Origin: Aminobacter aminovorans
GTDB lineage: Bacteria; Pseudomonadota; Alphaproteobacteria; Rhizobiales; Rhizobiaceae
Assembly (NCBI RefSeq): GCF_900445235.1
Contig: NZ_UFSM01000001.1
Coordinates: 3,797,501 to 3,861,500, forward strand
Reading direction: 5' to 3'
DNA length: 64,000 nucleotides
Made by a program: the position numbers and the translations under genes. Numbering within the stretch: position 1 is the stretch's first letter; each line of letters starts with the position of its first letter. The notes under the pieces were generated by a model, which had not been told where the DNA came from, made no database searches, and saw only the letters and a list, made by a program, of their open reading frames with translations. Below are positions 18,076 to 25,470 of the stretch, one piece after another.

Positions 18076-19095
18076 TCACGCCATGGCGTGGCGGTGGTTG
18101 GCCGAGTAGCGGCCGCTGATGTGGTGTTCGAGCTGGCGTTCGATGTCGGTCAACAGGCTCGACGCGCCGAAGCGGAACAGCTCAGGCTCGAGCCAGGGCC
18201 GGCCAAGCTCTTCCTTCATCAGCACCAGCCAGTCGAGCGAGACCTTGGCCGTCGAGATGCCGCCGGCCGGCTTGAAGCCAATGAGATAGCCGGTCTGCTC
18301 GTGATAGGCGCGGATCGCCCTGACCATGGCGAGGCCGACGGGCAGCGTCGCGTTGACGCTTTCCTTGCCGGTCGAGGTCTTGATGAAATCGGCACCCGCC
18401 ATCATCGCCACCATCGAGGCGAGCGTGACATTGCGCAAAGTCGCCAGATCGCCGGTGCCGAGGATGACCTTGAGATGGGCCGCGCCGCAGGCAGCGCGCA
18501 TCTGCCTGATCTCGTCATAAAGCTCCTGCCACTTCGCACCGAACACCAGTCCGCGCGGAATGACGACGTCGATCTCGTCGGCGCCGTCGGCAACCGATGC
18601 CTCGATCTCGGCGAGACGTGTCGACAACGGCGCCAGGCCATGCGGAAAGGCCGTCGACACCGCAGCGACATGGATGCCCGACCCCTTCACCGCCTCGACA
18701 GCCGCCGCCACGAACGGATGATAGACGCAGACCGCCGCCGGCCGGATCAGCACCTCGCCCAGTCCCAGCGCCTCGGTCAGATCGCGGCGCAGCGGGTTCA
18801 GCGCCTTGGCACAGAGCCGGCGCACACGCTCGTCGGTGTCGTTGGAGTTGAGCGTCGTCAGGTCCATCAGCGAGATCGACCTGAGCAACCAGGCAGCCTG
18901 ATTGTCGGCCTTGATCGAGCGCCTCTTGGTCAGCGTGCCGACCCGCCGCTCCAGCGCCGAACGGTTGACACTGCGCATCGATTCCAGAAATCCCAAATCC
19001 AGCGCCATGCCGGGGTTGCGCGGCGGGCCGACATCGGCATCTGACGCAGCACGCACCACGCGCATGACCGCGCCGCTGCCCTCATTCATTTCCAT
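18076..19095 (-). CDS. deoC: Deoxyribose-phosphate aldolase
   Basis: About 339 residues, a class I aldolase that cleaves 2-deoxyribose-5-phosphate to glyceraldehyde-3-phosphate and acetaldehyde. The Schiff-base Lys lies in GADFIKTSTGKESVNATL and the second active-site Lys in YLIGFKPAGGIS. The length and N-terminal extension are those of the longer (eukaryote-like) DERA subgroup rather than the ~220-250 residue short bacterial form. ATG at 19095 is chosen for the upstream GGGA; the frame extends 14 codons further. It is the first gene of the deoxynucleoside operon and is divergent from a DeoR-type regulator, with operator repeats between them. Confidence 0.92.
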   Translation of the reverse strand: MEMNEGSGAVMRVVRAASDADVGPPRNPGMALDLGFLESMRSVNRSALERRVGTLTKRRSIKADNQAAWLLRSISLMDLTTLNSNDTDERVRRLCAKALNPLRRDLTEALGLGEVLIRPAAVCVYHPFVAAAVEAVKGSGIHVAAVSTAFPHGLAPLSTRLAEIEASVADGADEIDVVIPRGLVFGAKWQELYDEIRQMRAACGAAHLKVILGTGDLATLRNVTLASMVAMMAGADFIKTSTGKESVNATLPVGLAMVRAIRAYHEQTGYLIGFKPAGGISTAKVSLDWLVLMKEELGRPWLEPELFRFGASSLLTDIERQLEHHISGRYSANHRHAMA

Positions 19096-19203
19096 TGCCA
19101 ATCCCACGACAAGATCCATCAAAGCGCTACCGGACAAGCAGCCACCACGATGTTTGTGCTTCGATCGAGAGCACGATCATGGAGCCGCCGCGACTGAAAA
19201 AGG

Positions 19204-19242
19204 CATTATACCTGTTATAATGTCAACATCATATTGTTATAA
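19204..19242. promoter_or_regulatory. DeoR-type operator repeats in the deoC/deoR divergent promoter
   Basis: CATTATA at 19204-19210 and TATAATG at 19216-19222 form a perfect inverted repeat with a five-base spacer. TGTTATAA occurs twice, at 19213-19220 and 19235-19242, exactly 22 bases (two helical turns) apart. TATAAT hexamers usable as -10 boxes lie inside these repeats on both strands. The local AT-rich composition is unlike the flanking genes. Confidence 0.6.
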
Positions 19243-19331
19243 TTCTCACAAAAAGTCCGACGATATCCTGCAAACTTGTACTGCCTGGACCAACTTGTTA
19301 CGTCTCTGACATTCAACGATGGGAGTCTCCC

Positions 19332-20078
19332 GTGGCGAAAGCCGGCTCAGCAAAAGCGCAGCGCATGGAGCGCCTCCAGGCAGAGCTGGCACAAGGCCGG
19401 GCGCTGCACATCAGCGCCGTCGCGAAACTCCTTGACGTCTCCGAAATGACAGTGCGTCGCGACATCCAGCAGAACCCGGACAAACTGGGCTATCTCGGCG
19501 GTTATGTCGTGCCGCGCGGCATGTTCGAACCGGAGAACTCCTACACTCTCGATATGGCTGCCGATCAGCAGCGCGACGCCAAACGACGCGCCTGTGAAGC
19601 CGCCCTGCGTTACGTCAGGGCCGAAGAGACAATCTTCATCGACTGCGGCACGACGCTCATCGAATTGGTCGACCTCATCCCCAACGACATGCCGCTTACC
19701 GTTGTCTGTTACGCGCTCAACGTTGCCGAGCGGCTGGCACACAAACCGAACGTGACGCTGGTGATGCTCGGCGGCGTCTATTATCCCGCTTCGGCCACCT
19801 TCTTCGGCCCAGAGGCGCTGGCCACCATCGCATCGCTGGGCATCAACGTGGCCTTGTTGTCGGCCGCCGGTTTCGACTGGGCGCGAGGCGCGACCTGCGC
19901 ACATTTCCACGAGGCCGAGATAAAGCGAAAGGTCATGGCCACTGCCAGCCGCAACATACTCGTGATCGACACCAGCAAGGTAGGCAGACTGCGCTCCGTC
20001 CTGTTCGCCGAAAGCAGCAGCTTCGACGCGGTTGTCACAGAACGCAGTGAGGATGAGACCTCCCAGCGCTCCACATGA
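19332..20078 (+). CDS. DeoR/GlpR-family transcriptional repressor
   Basis: A 248-residue regulator. The N-terminal DeoR helix-turn-helix reads LHISAVAKLLDVSEMTVRRD (residues 26-45). It is followed by a DeoRC sugar-phosphate sensor domain with FIDCGTTLIELVDLIP near residue 100 and VALLSAAGFDWARG near residue 175. Start is GTG at 19332, with GGGAG seven bases upstream. It is divergent from deoC; a role as repressor of the deoxynucleoside operon, relieved by deoxyribose-5-phosphate or a similar effector, is likely by position and family. Confidence 0.9.
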   Translation: MAKAGSAKAQRMERLQAELAQGRALHISAVAKLLDVSEMTVRRDIQQNPDKLGYLGGYVVPRGMFEPENSYTLDMAADQQRDAKRRACEAALRYVRAEETIFIDCGTTLIELVDLIPNDMPLTVVCYALNVAERLAHKPNVTLVMLGGVYYPASATFFGPEALATIASLGINVALLSAAGFDWARGATCAHFHEAEIKRKVMATASRNILVIDTSKVGRLRSVLFAESSSFDAVVTERSEDETSQRST

Positions 20079-20145
20079 GACAGCCGGGCTCGTGCCGGCG
20101 CCGGCCATTGCCCTGGCACGGGGATTGCGCCGACTATCTGCACCG

Positions 20146-21123
20146 TCAGCGTCCAGAGCTGCCCAGGATCGTGCGGCGGAACAGCTGCGCAAGACGGGCG
20201 CCATCGACCGCAAGCGCGACATCGACAGGTTGCCCCAGGCTTGCGCCACTCAGCTCGGATTCGCCGCGATGGGAACGACGGTCGACGATCGTCTGGCCGC
20301 GCGACCGCGATCCATCCGTGCAGACGCTGACCGGAAACCTGTGCGTCGTCAGGCCGGCGGGGTCGACAACGGCGCAGACCGTGCCGGCATCGCCCAGGGC
20401 TGCGATGGTACCGGCAGGGATGCGTTTCTGGTCGGAATCCTTGACCGCCATGTGCCGGAACAGCTTGGCGCACAACTGCGCCACCGGCCGGCTCGACCTT
20501 TCGAGTGCCGCGACATCATCCTCCGACACGGCCGCGCTGTAGAAGACGTCGAGCCCGTACATGACAGTCGGGATGCCGCTGTCGACGACGATCGCCGCCG
20601 CTTCCGGGTCGGCCCAGCTGTTGAATTCGGCGACCGGCGTTGCATTGCCTATGCTGGCGCTGCCGCCCATGAAGACGATCCGCTCGAGCCGGGCCGCCAC
20701 CTCAGGATACATGCGCACCAGGAGCGCCACATTGGTGAGCGGTGCCAGCGCGATCAGTGTCGGCGGTGTCGGGCTGGCCAGTATCTGTTGGCGCATGAGC
20801 TCGACGGCATGGATGTCGCTGCCGCCCTCCTCCGGGACGTCGAGCTCAAGCCCGGCGAGACCGTTATGGCCGTGGACATGGGCGGCGTCGCGCGGGGCGG
20901 CGATCAGCGGACGCGAGGCACCGCGGGCGACGGGGACGTGTCCTGCGCCGGCAATGGAAAGGACGGTACGGGTGTTGCGGTAGACGTTGTCGAGCGAGGC
21001 GTTGCCGGCAACGCAGGTCACTGCCCGCAGGTTGATATCAGGGTGGAGTGCCGCAAATGACAGCGCCAGCGCGTCATCGACGCCGGTATCGACATCGATC
21101 AGAACTTCGACGAGATGTGCCAT
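20146..21123 (-). CDS. Nucleoside hydrolase (IunH-type)
   Basis: A 325-residue inosine-uridine-preferring-type nucleoside hydrolase that splits N-ribosides into base and ribose. The calcium-binding signature DVDTGVDDALAL occupies residues 10-21. Further landmarks are RNTRTVLSIAGAGHVPVARG and VHGHNGLAG near residue 85, then ILASPTPPTLIALAPLTN. ATG at 21123 overlaps the sulfatase stop by one base (TGATG), making it the third gene of an FGE-sulfatase-hydrolase operon. The usual C-terminal His motif is not obvious, and the last 25 residues are low-complexity. The pairing with a sulfatase is unusual and hints at a sulfated nucleoside substrate (inference). Confidence 0.87.
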   Translation of the reverse strand: MAHLVEVLIDVDTGVDDALALSFAALHPDINLRAVTCVAGNASLDNVYRNTRTVLSIAGAGHVPVARGASRPLIAAPRDAAHVHGHNGLAGLELDVPEEGGSDIHAVELMRQQILASPTPPTLIALAPLTNVALLVRMYPEVAARLERIVFMGGSASIGNATPVAEFNSWADPEAAAIVVDSGIPTVMYGLDVFYSAAVSEDDVAALERSSRPVAQLCAKLFRHMAVKDSDQKRIPAGTIAALGDAGTVCAVVDPAGLTTHRFPVSVCTDGSRSRGQTIVDRRSHRGESELSGASLGQPVDVALAVDGARLAQLFRRTILGSSGR

Positions 21124-23342
21124 CACTCAGTGCTTTCCATTGCTTCAGCTACGTCCTCGATCAGCGGCTGGTCGAGGAAGTCTATGGTCAAGGTCTCAAA
21201 CGACCGCTTGGGGTAAGCGAAGTCGGCGGGATAGGCGCTGGAGACCCTGTCCGCCGCATCTGTGCCGACATCGATCCCCCAGAACGACAGATGTGCGGCG
21301 GTCACCGGAATACGTGCCGACCCTACCCTCCGGCGGCCGTGCAGCAAGACGATTTCGGCAGAATGGCCGTTTCGGTTGTGGAGAGCAAATCCGGCCTCGC
21401 ATGTTCCCGAGGGCAGCACGGCATCGGCGACGCAGACGACACGGTGGCCGAGTTGCACATGTTCGAAGCTCAGGCGCCCGTCCATGACATAAAGCACGTA
21501 GCCGCCTTGCGCGTCGCCACTCGAGACCAGCACGCCATCTTCGCCGGCGGCGCGATCGCGAAACGATGCAGTGACGACCATGGATCGTTCCGAACCCGCG
21601 ATCATGCTGCTGATCGGCACATGGCTCTGGCCCGGGCGGAAGACCAACCTGTCGCGTGACATCAACCCAATGGGCGGCCGCGCGCGCAGCAATTGCACCA
21701 GCGTACGGTCATCTAGCGGCAGCACGTTGTTGGCCTCAGCTTCCTGCCACCAGCGGCCGATCATTTCCTTGAGCAGGTCCGGCTCCTGCCCGGCACAATC
21801 CTGCGATTCCGAAAAATCGCCCTCGGTGTCGTAGAGCCGCCAATTGTCGTCCTCATAGGCATCGCCCTGGCGATGCTCGGTGACCGCCCGCCAACCTTCA
21901 TGCCAAATCGCGCGATGACCGAGGTTCTCCCAATATTGCGTGGCCCGCGGCGCCGGTGCATCGGCAGCATCAAAGGTCGATGCGATGCTGCGGCCGTCAC
22001 AGGGCAACGGATGGTCGAGACCCGCCAGCGACATGATTGTCGGCGCGAGGTCGATGACATGGGAGAACTGCGTCCTGACTTCGCCTGTCGAGGCGATGCC
22101 GCCGGGCCACGACACCACCATCGGCGAGCGCACGCCGCCAAGATCGACATGCTGCTTGTAGCGGCGGAAGGGCGTGTTGCCCGCCATGGCCCAGCCTTGC
22201 GGATAGTGTGCGCCGCCGTGACGGGTGCCTATATGGTCGAGGCGCTTGAGCTGTTCGTCGACGCTCTGCGGCAGGCCGCTATAAGGCGCGTTGGTGTCGA
22301 CTGCGCCATCCTTGCCGCCTTCGCGGCTGGCGCCGTTGTCGGAGAGCACGATGATCAGCGTGTTGTCGAGTTCGTCAAGTCTTGCCAGCTCATCGACCAG
22401 GCGGCCGAGATGCAGGTCGGTGTGCTCGAGGAAACCGGCATAGGCCGCCTGAAGATGCGTGTAGAGCAGTTTCTGCTCGTCGGAGAGCGTGTTCCAGGCC
22501 GAAACCTCTTCGTTGCGCGGCGCGAGTTCGGTCTCTTCAGGTGCGATGCCAAGCGCCTTCTGGCGCAGCAAGCGGTCCTCCCGCGTCACGTCCCAGCCCT
22601 TGGCGAAGACATCGACATAGGGTTCGATGAAGGAGCGCGGCGCCTGGAACGGTGCATGGGTTGCGCCGAAGGCCAGCTGCAGGAAAAACGGCTCCTCGTC
22701 GCGGAAGACGGTGTGGTCGCGGACATAAGAAATCGCCCGGTCGACCAGATCCTCGGTGAGGTGGTAATCCTGGGGAAATTCGCGGTCGACCTGGTGGTTG
22801 TCCTCGCACAGCTCGGGCGTCATCTGATCGGTGCATCCGGGAAGGAAGCCATAGAACCGGTCGAAGCCCCGGCCGAGCGGCCAGTTGTGATAGGGTCCAG
22901 CCGGCGAAATCTCATGCGACGGCGTCAGGTGCCACTTGCCGACCAGATAGCTGCCATAACCCTGCTCGCGCAGCATGGCCGGCAGCAGCGCCACGTCGCG
23001 GTCGATGCAGCCGCGCGAATTCGGGAAGCCGGTGTCGGTGTCGGACAGAAAACGCATGCCGACGGCATGGTGGTTGCGTCCGGTCAGCAGACAGGTGCGC
23101 GTCGGCGAGCAGAGCGGCGTGACGTGGAAATTGGTGTAGCGCAGCCCGCGCGCAGCCAGCCGGTCGATTGTCGGGGTCGCAATTTCCGAACCGAAGCAGC
23201 CAAAGTCAGCCCAGCCGGTGTCGTCCAGGACGACAACGACGATATTGGGTTTCTGTTGCTTGTGGTTGCGGCTCGTCGGCCACCAGGGCGTCGACTCCGC
23301 GACGGTGCGGCCGACATGGCCCGGAAACTTGTCATGTTTCAT
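21123..23342 (-). CDS. Cys-type arylsulfatase (type I, formylglycine-dependent), copy 1
   Basis: A 739-residue sulfatase hydrolysing sulfate esters. The formylglycine motif is CSPTR starting at Cys78. Calcium ligands come from VVVVLDDTGWADFG (Asp40-Asp41) and VLSDNGAS near residue 335; LVGKWHL supplies the conserved Lys and His. Residues after about 560 form a beta-rich C-terminal domain shared with the two other sulfatases here. No signal peptide is visible, so it is probably cytoplasmic. A GAGGAA ribosome-binding site is seven bases upstream. It follows an FGE gene by 15 bases and overlaps the nucleoside hydrolase. It is the most divergent of the three paralogues. Confidence 0.92.
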   Translation of the reverse strand: MKHDKFPGHVGRTVAESTPWWPTSRNHKQQKPNIVVVVLDDTGWADFGCFGSEIATPTIDRLAARGLRYTNFHVTPLCSPTRTCLLTGRNHHAVGMRFLSDTDTGFPNSRGCIDRDVALLPAMLREQGYGSYLVGKWHLTPSHEISPAGPYHNWPLGRGFDRFYGFLPGCTDQMTPELCEDNHQVDREFPQDYHLTEDLVDRAISYVRDHTVFRDEEPFFLQLAFGATHAPFQAPRSFIEPYVDVFAKGWDVTREDRLLRQKALGIAPEETELAPRNEEVSAWNTLSDEQKLLYTHLQAAYAGFLEHTDLHLGRLVDELARLDELDNTLIIVLSDNGASREGGKDGAVDTNAPYSGLPQSVDEQLKRLDHIGTRHGGAHYPQGWAMAGNTPFRRYKQHVDLGGVRSPMVVSWPGGIASTGEVRTQFSHVIDLAPTIMSLAGLDHPLPCDGRSIASTFDAADAPAPRATQYWENLGHRAIWHEGWRAVTEHRQGDAYEDDNWRLYDTEGDFSESQDCAGQEPDLLKEMIGRWWQEAEANNVLPLDDRTLVQLLRARPPIGLMSRDRLVFRPGQSHVPISSMIAGSERSMVVTASFRDRAAGEDGVLVSSGDAQGGYVLYVMDGRLSFEHVQLGHRVVCVADAVLPSGTCEAGFALHNRNGHSAEIVLLHGRRRVGSARIPVTAAHLSFWGIDVGTDAADRVSSAYPADFAYPKRSFETLTIDFLDQPLIEDVAEAMESTE

Positions 23343-23357
23343 TGCAGTTCCTCGAAA

Positions 23358-24281
23358 TCAGAAAGATCCGGCTGATGGCGCCGGCAGGTCGGCCGTGCAT
23401 CGAAAGCCAAGGTGGCTCGAGGCTGCGTCGACGGAGTTGGAGGTGCGCGCCGAGACGCGATAACGATTGCAGTGGCTGCGGTGGCAGAGATAGGAGCCGC
23501 CGCGCATGGCCTTCAGTCGAGGCTGGCTCTGCGACCAGCTGTCCGACGTCCATTCCCAGACATTGCCCACCATGTTGAACAGGCCGTAGCCATTTGGCTC
23601 GAAGGCATCGGCAGGCGCTGTCGAGAGGAAGCCGTCCGCGGCCGTATTCTCCCGGGGAAAGCGCCCCTGCCAGATGTTGCAGCGGTGCCTGCCCTGCTCC
23701 AGCAGCTCGTTGCCCCAGGGATAGATCTTGTCTTCAAGCCCGCCTCTGGCAGCGATCTCCCATTCGCTCTCAGTCGGCAGCCGCTTGCCGCTCCAGAGTG
23801 CGTAGGCCACGGCGTCGTTCCAGGAAATGTGCACGACCGGATGGTCGTCGCGGTCGCGCCAATCGGTACCGGCGCCGTCGGGCTTCGACCAGTTTGCCCC
23901 GCGCACCGGCAACCACCATTCCCGCGATCCGGTCTGCAGCGAAAGCACGTCCTTTTCGGCACGGGGATGAAGCTGGGCGTAAAAGACGAAGGACCAGCCG
24001 ATCCGTTCCGCCTCAGTGGCATAACCGGTCGCCTCAACGAAGCGGGCGAAAGCGCTGTTGGTCACCGTCGTCCTGTCGATCAGAAAGCCCGGGCTCGCGA
24101 CCATCCGCCGGGGACCCTCGCGATCCTCGGGATAGGCTTCGGAGCCGTCATGGCCGATGCGCCAGATGCCGGCGGGGACAGCGGCCATGCCGGAGATGTC
24201 TGCGCGACGAGGCGCTGGCGTGGCGGCATATGAAGGCGCCGGTTGCAGCTCGCTTTCCCGGACGGGTGAACAACACGACAT
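23358..24281 (-). CDS. Formylglycine-generating enzyme (SUMF1-type), copy 1
   Basis: A 307-residue FGE-sulfatase-domain protein that oxidises the sulfatase active-site Cys to formylglycine. The catalytic Cys pair lies in SYLCHRSHCNRYR (C266 and C271), followed by SSHLGFRC, matching authentic FGEs. GNVWEWTSD and RLPTESEWEIAARGG mark the C-type-lectin-like fold. ATG at 24281 has AGGAAA eight bases upstream and gives an N-terminus MSCCSPVR that parallels the other FGE in this window. It is the first gene of the operon with sulfatase copy 1, and divergent from a LysR regulator. Confidence 0.92.
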   Translation of the reverse strand: MSCCSPVRESELQPAPSYAATPAPRRADISGMAAVPAGIWRIGHDGSEAYPEDREGPRRMVASPGFLIDRTTVTNSAFARFVEATGYATEAERIGWSFVFYAQLHPRAEKDVLSLQTGSREWWLPVRGANWSKPDGAGTDWRDRDDHPVVHISWNDAVAYALWSGKRLPTESEWEIAARGGLEDKIYPWGNELLEQGRHRCNIWQGRFPRENTAADGFLSTAPADAFEPNGYGLFNMVGNVWEWTSDSWSQSQPRLKAMRGGSYLCHRSHCNRYRVSARTSNSVDAASSHLGFRCTADLPAPSAGSF

Positions 24282-24394
24282 CGAGGCATTTCCTGGTGAT
24301 GCCCGGATTTTCAACTCCCGGCGACAACAGGATTATTTGACAAAGCCCTGTCCGGAGCCAATACATTTAGGCTTGAAGGCAATTCCAATAGGTT

Positions 24395-25357
24395 ATGAGT
24401 CAGGCGCCCGCGATGTCGTTCGAAGTCCCCAATCTGACGCTGCTCAAGCACTTCGTCACGGTCGCCGAGGACAAGGGAATATCAAAGGCCGCAAAGCGGC
24501 TGCGCATTTCCCAGCCGGCGCTCTCCAAGAACATCAAGCGGCTGGAGGAGATGCTCGGCACGCGCCTGTTCGAGCGTCATTCCGGCGGCGCGGACCTGAC
24601 GCCGACCGGTCAGGCCTTCTTCAACCGGGCCCAGATCATCGGGCTCGAATACGAGCATGCGGTGCAGGAAATACGCAACCTTCTGTCCGAGCAGGATGCC
24701 ACCATCAGGGTGGCGGCGGGCCCGATCTGGTCGTCGACGATCCTGCCGCCGGCCGCCTCACGCTTTCACCGGCGTTTTCCCAGGCATCGGCTTTCGGTGC
24801 AGACGGGACCCGTCGACCAGCTGATCGAGGATCTGCGGCTTGGCCGGGTCGACATCTTCGCCGGCGCGGTGATTGCAAAGAGCAGGCTGCCTGGCTTCAC
24901 GTCGCGCCGCGTCGCCAAGGCGCAGATCGGCATCATGTGCGCCGAGCATCATCCTCTCGCCAAGGTAGAGGGACCGGTCGACCCGATGGAGCTGGTCAAA
25001 TACCCGTTCGTCTCGTTCAACCTGAACAGGGACGTGCTGAAGATGCTGTCCGACTGGCTGAAGGACCGGGGGGCTCCGCCTGCCCGCTACCTGCTCGAAA
25101 CCAGCTCGATCTTCACCTGCGCCGAGCTGGCGCGCTCGGGCGACTATCTGTTCTTCGAGTCGACGATGGTGGCCAGCAGCCCGATCGGACACGGATTGAA
25201 GGTGCTCAAGACCGACAAGGAGATCTTCCAGTACGATCTGGGCTTCGTGTTCCGGGAGGGAATGGACCGTCTGCCCGCCCATAGCGGACTGATGAAGGCG
25301 ATGGTCGAGGTGTTCGAAAACAGGGGCTTGCGCACCCCGCAGAGCGCCGCCGAATAG
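24395..25357 (+). CDS. LysR-family transcriptional regulator
   Basis: A 320-residue LysR-type regulator. The N-terminal winged helix reads LLKHFVTVAEDKGISKAAKR, then LRISQPALSKNIKRLEEMLG and LFERHSGGADLTPTGQAFF (residues 11-75). A periplasmic-binding-protein-like effector domain follows from about residue 95. It is divergent from the FGE-sulfatase-nucleoside hydrolase operon with a 113-base intergenic region, so it probably controls that operon. Sulfatase genes are often governed by LysR regulators responding to sulfur status, but the effector here is unknown. Confidence 0.9.
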   Translation: MSQAPAMSFEVPNLTLLKHFVTVAEDKGISKAAKRLRISQPALSKNIKRLEEMLGTRLFERHSGGADLTPTGQAFFNRAQIIGLEYEHAVQEIRNLLSEQDATIRVAAGPIWSSTILPPAASRFHRRFPRHRLSVQTGPVDQLIEDLRLGRVDIFAGAVIAKSRLPGFTSRRVAKAQIGIMCAEHHPLAKVEGPVDPMELVKYPFVSFNLNRDVLKMLSDWLKDRGAPPARYLLETSSIFTCAELARSGDYLFFESTMVASSPIGHGLKVLKTDKEIFQYDLGFVFREGMDRLPAHSGLMKAMVEVFENRGLRTPQSAAE

Positions 25358-25370
25358 GCGGCGCCCTGGT

Positions 25371-25416
25371 GCAATTCCAGTAAGACCGTACAGCGGCTTC
25401 CCCAAGGGAATTGCGC
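25371..25416. repeat. Dispersed palindromic element, copy B
   Basis: A 46-base imperfect palindrome with end arms GCAATTCC and GGAATTGC, lying between convergent LysR and sulfatase genes. It aligns without gaps over 46 bases to the reverse complement of the element at 63849-63896; both 10-base ends and the central CAGCGG are identical. It probably belongs to a family of rhizobial intergenic repeats and may form a hairpin that ends both transcripts. Confidence 0.7.
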
Positions 25417-25470
25417 AAAAACAAGAAGATAGAGCGTTCAGCGAATAAATCGGAAACACTCTGTCAGGCG

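Noticed and set aside
21873..23375. 500-codon open frame antisense to sulfatase copy 1
   Set aside because: Mirror of conserved sulfatase codons; no independent evidence of coding.
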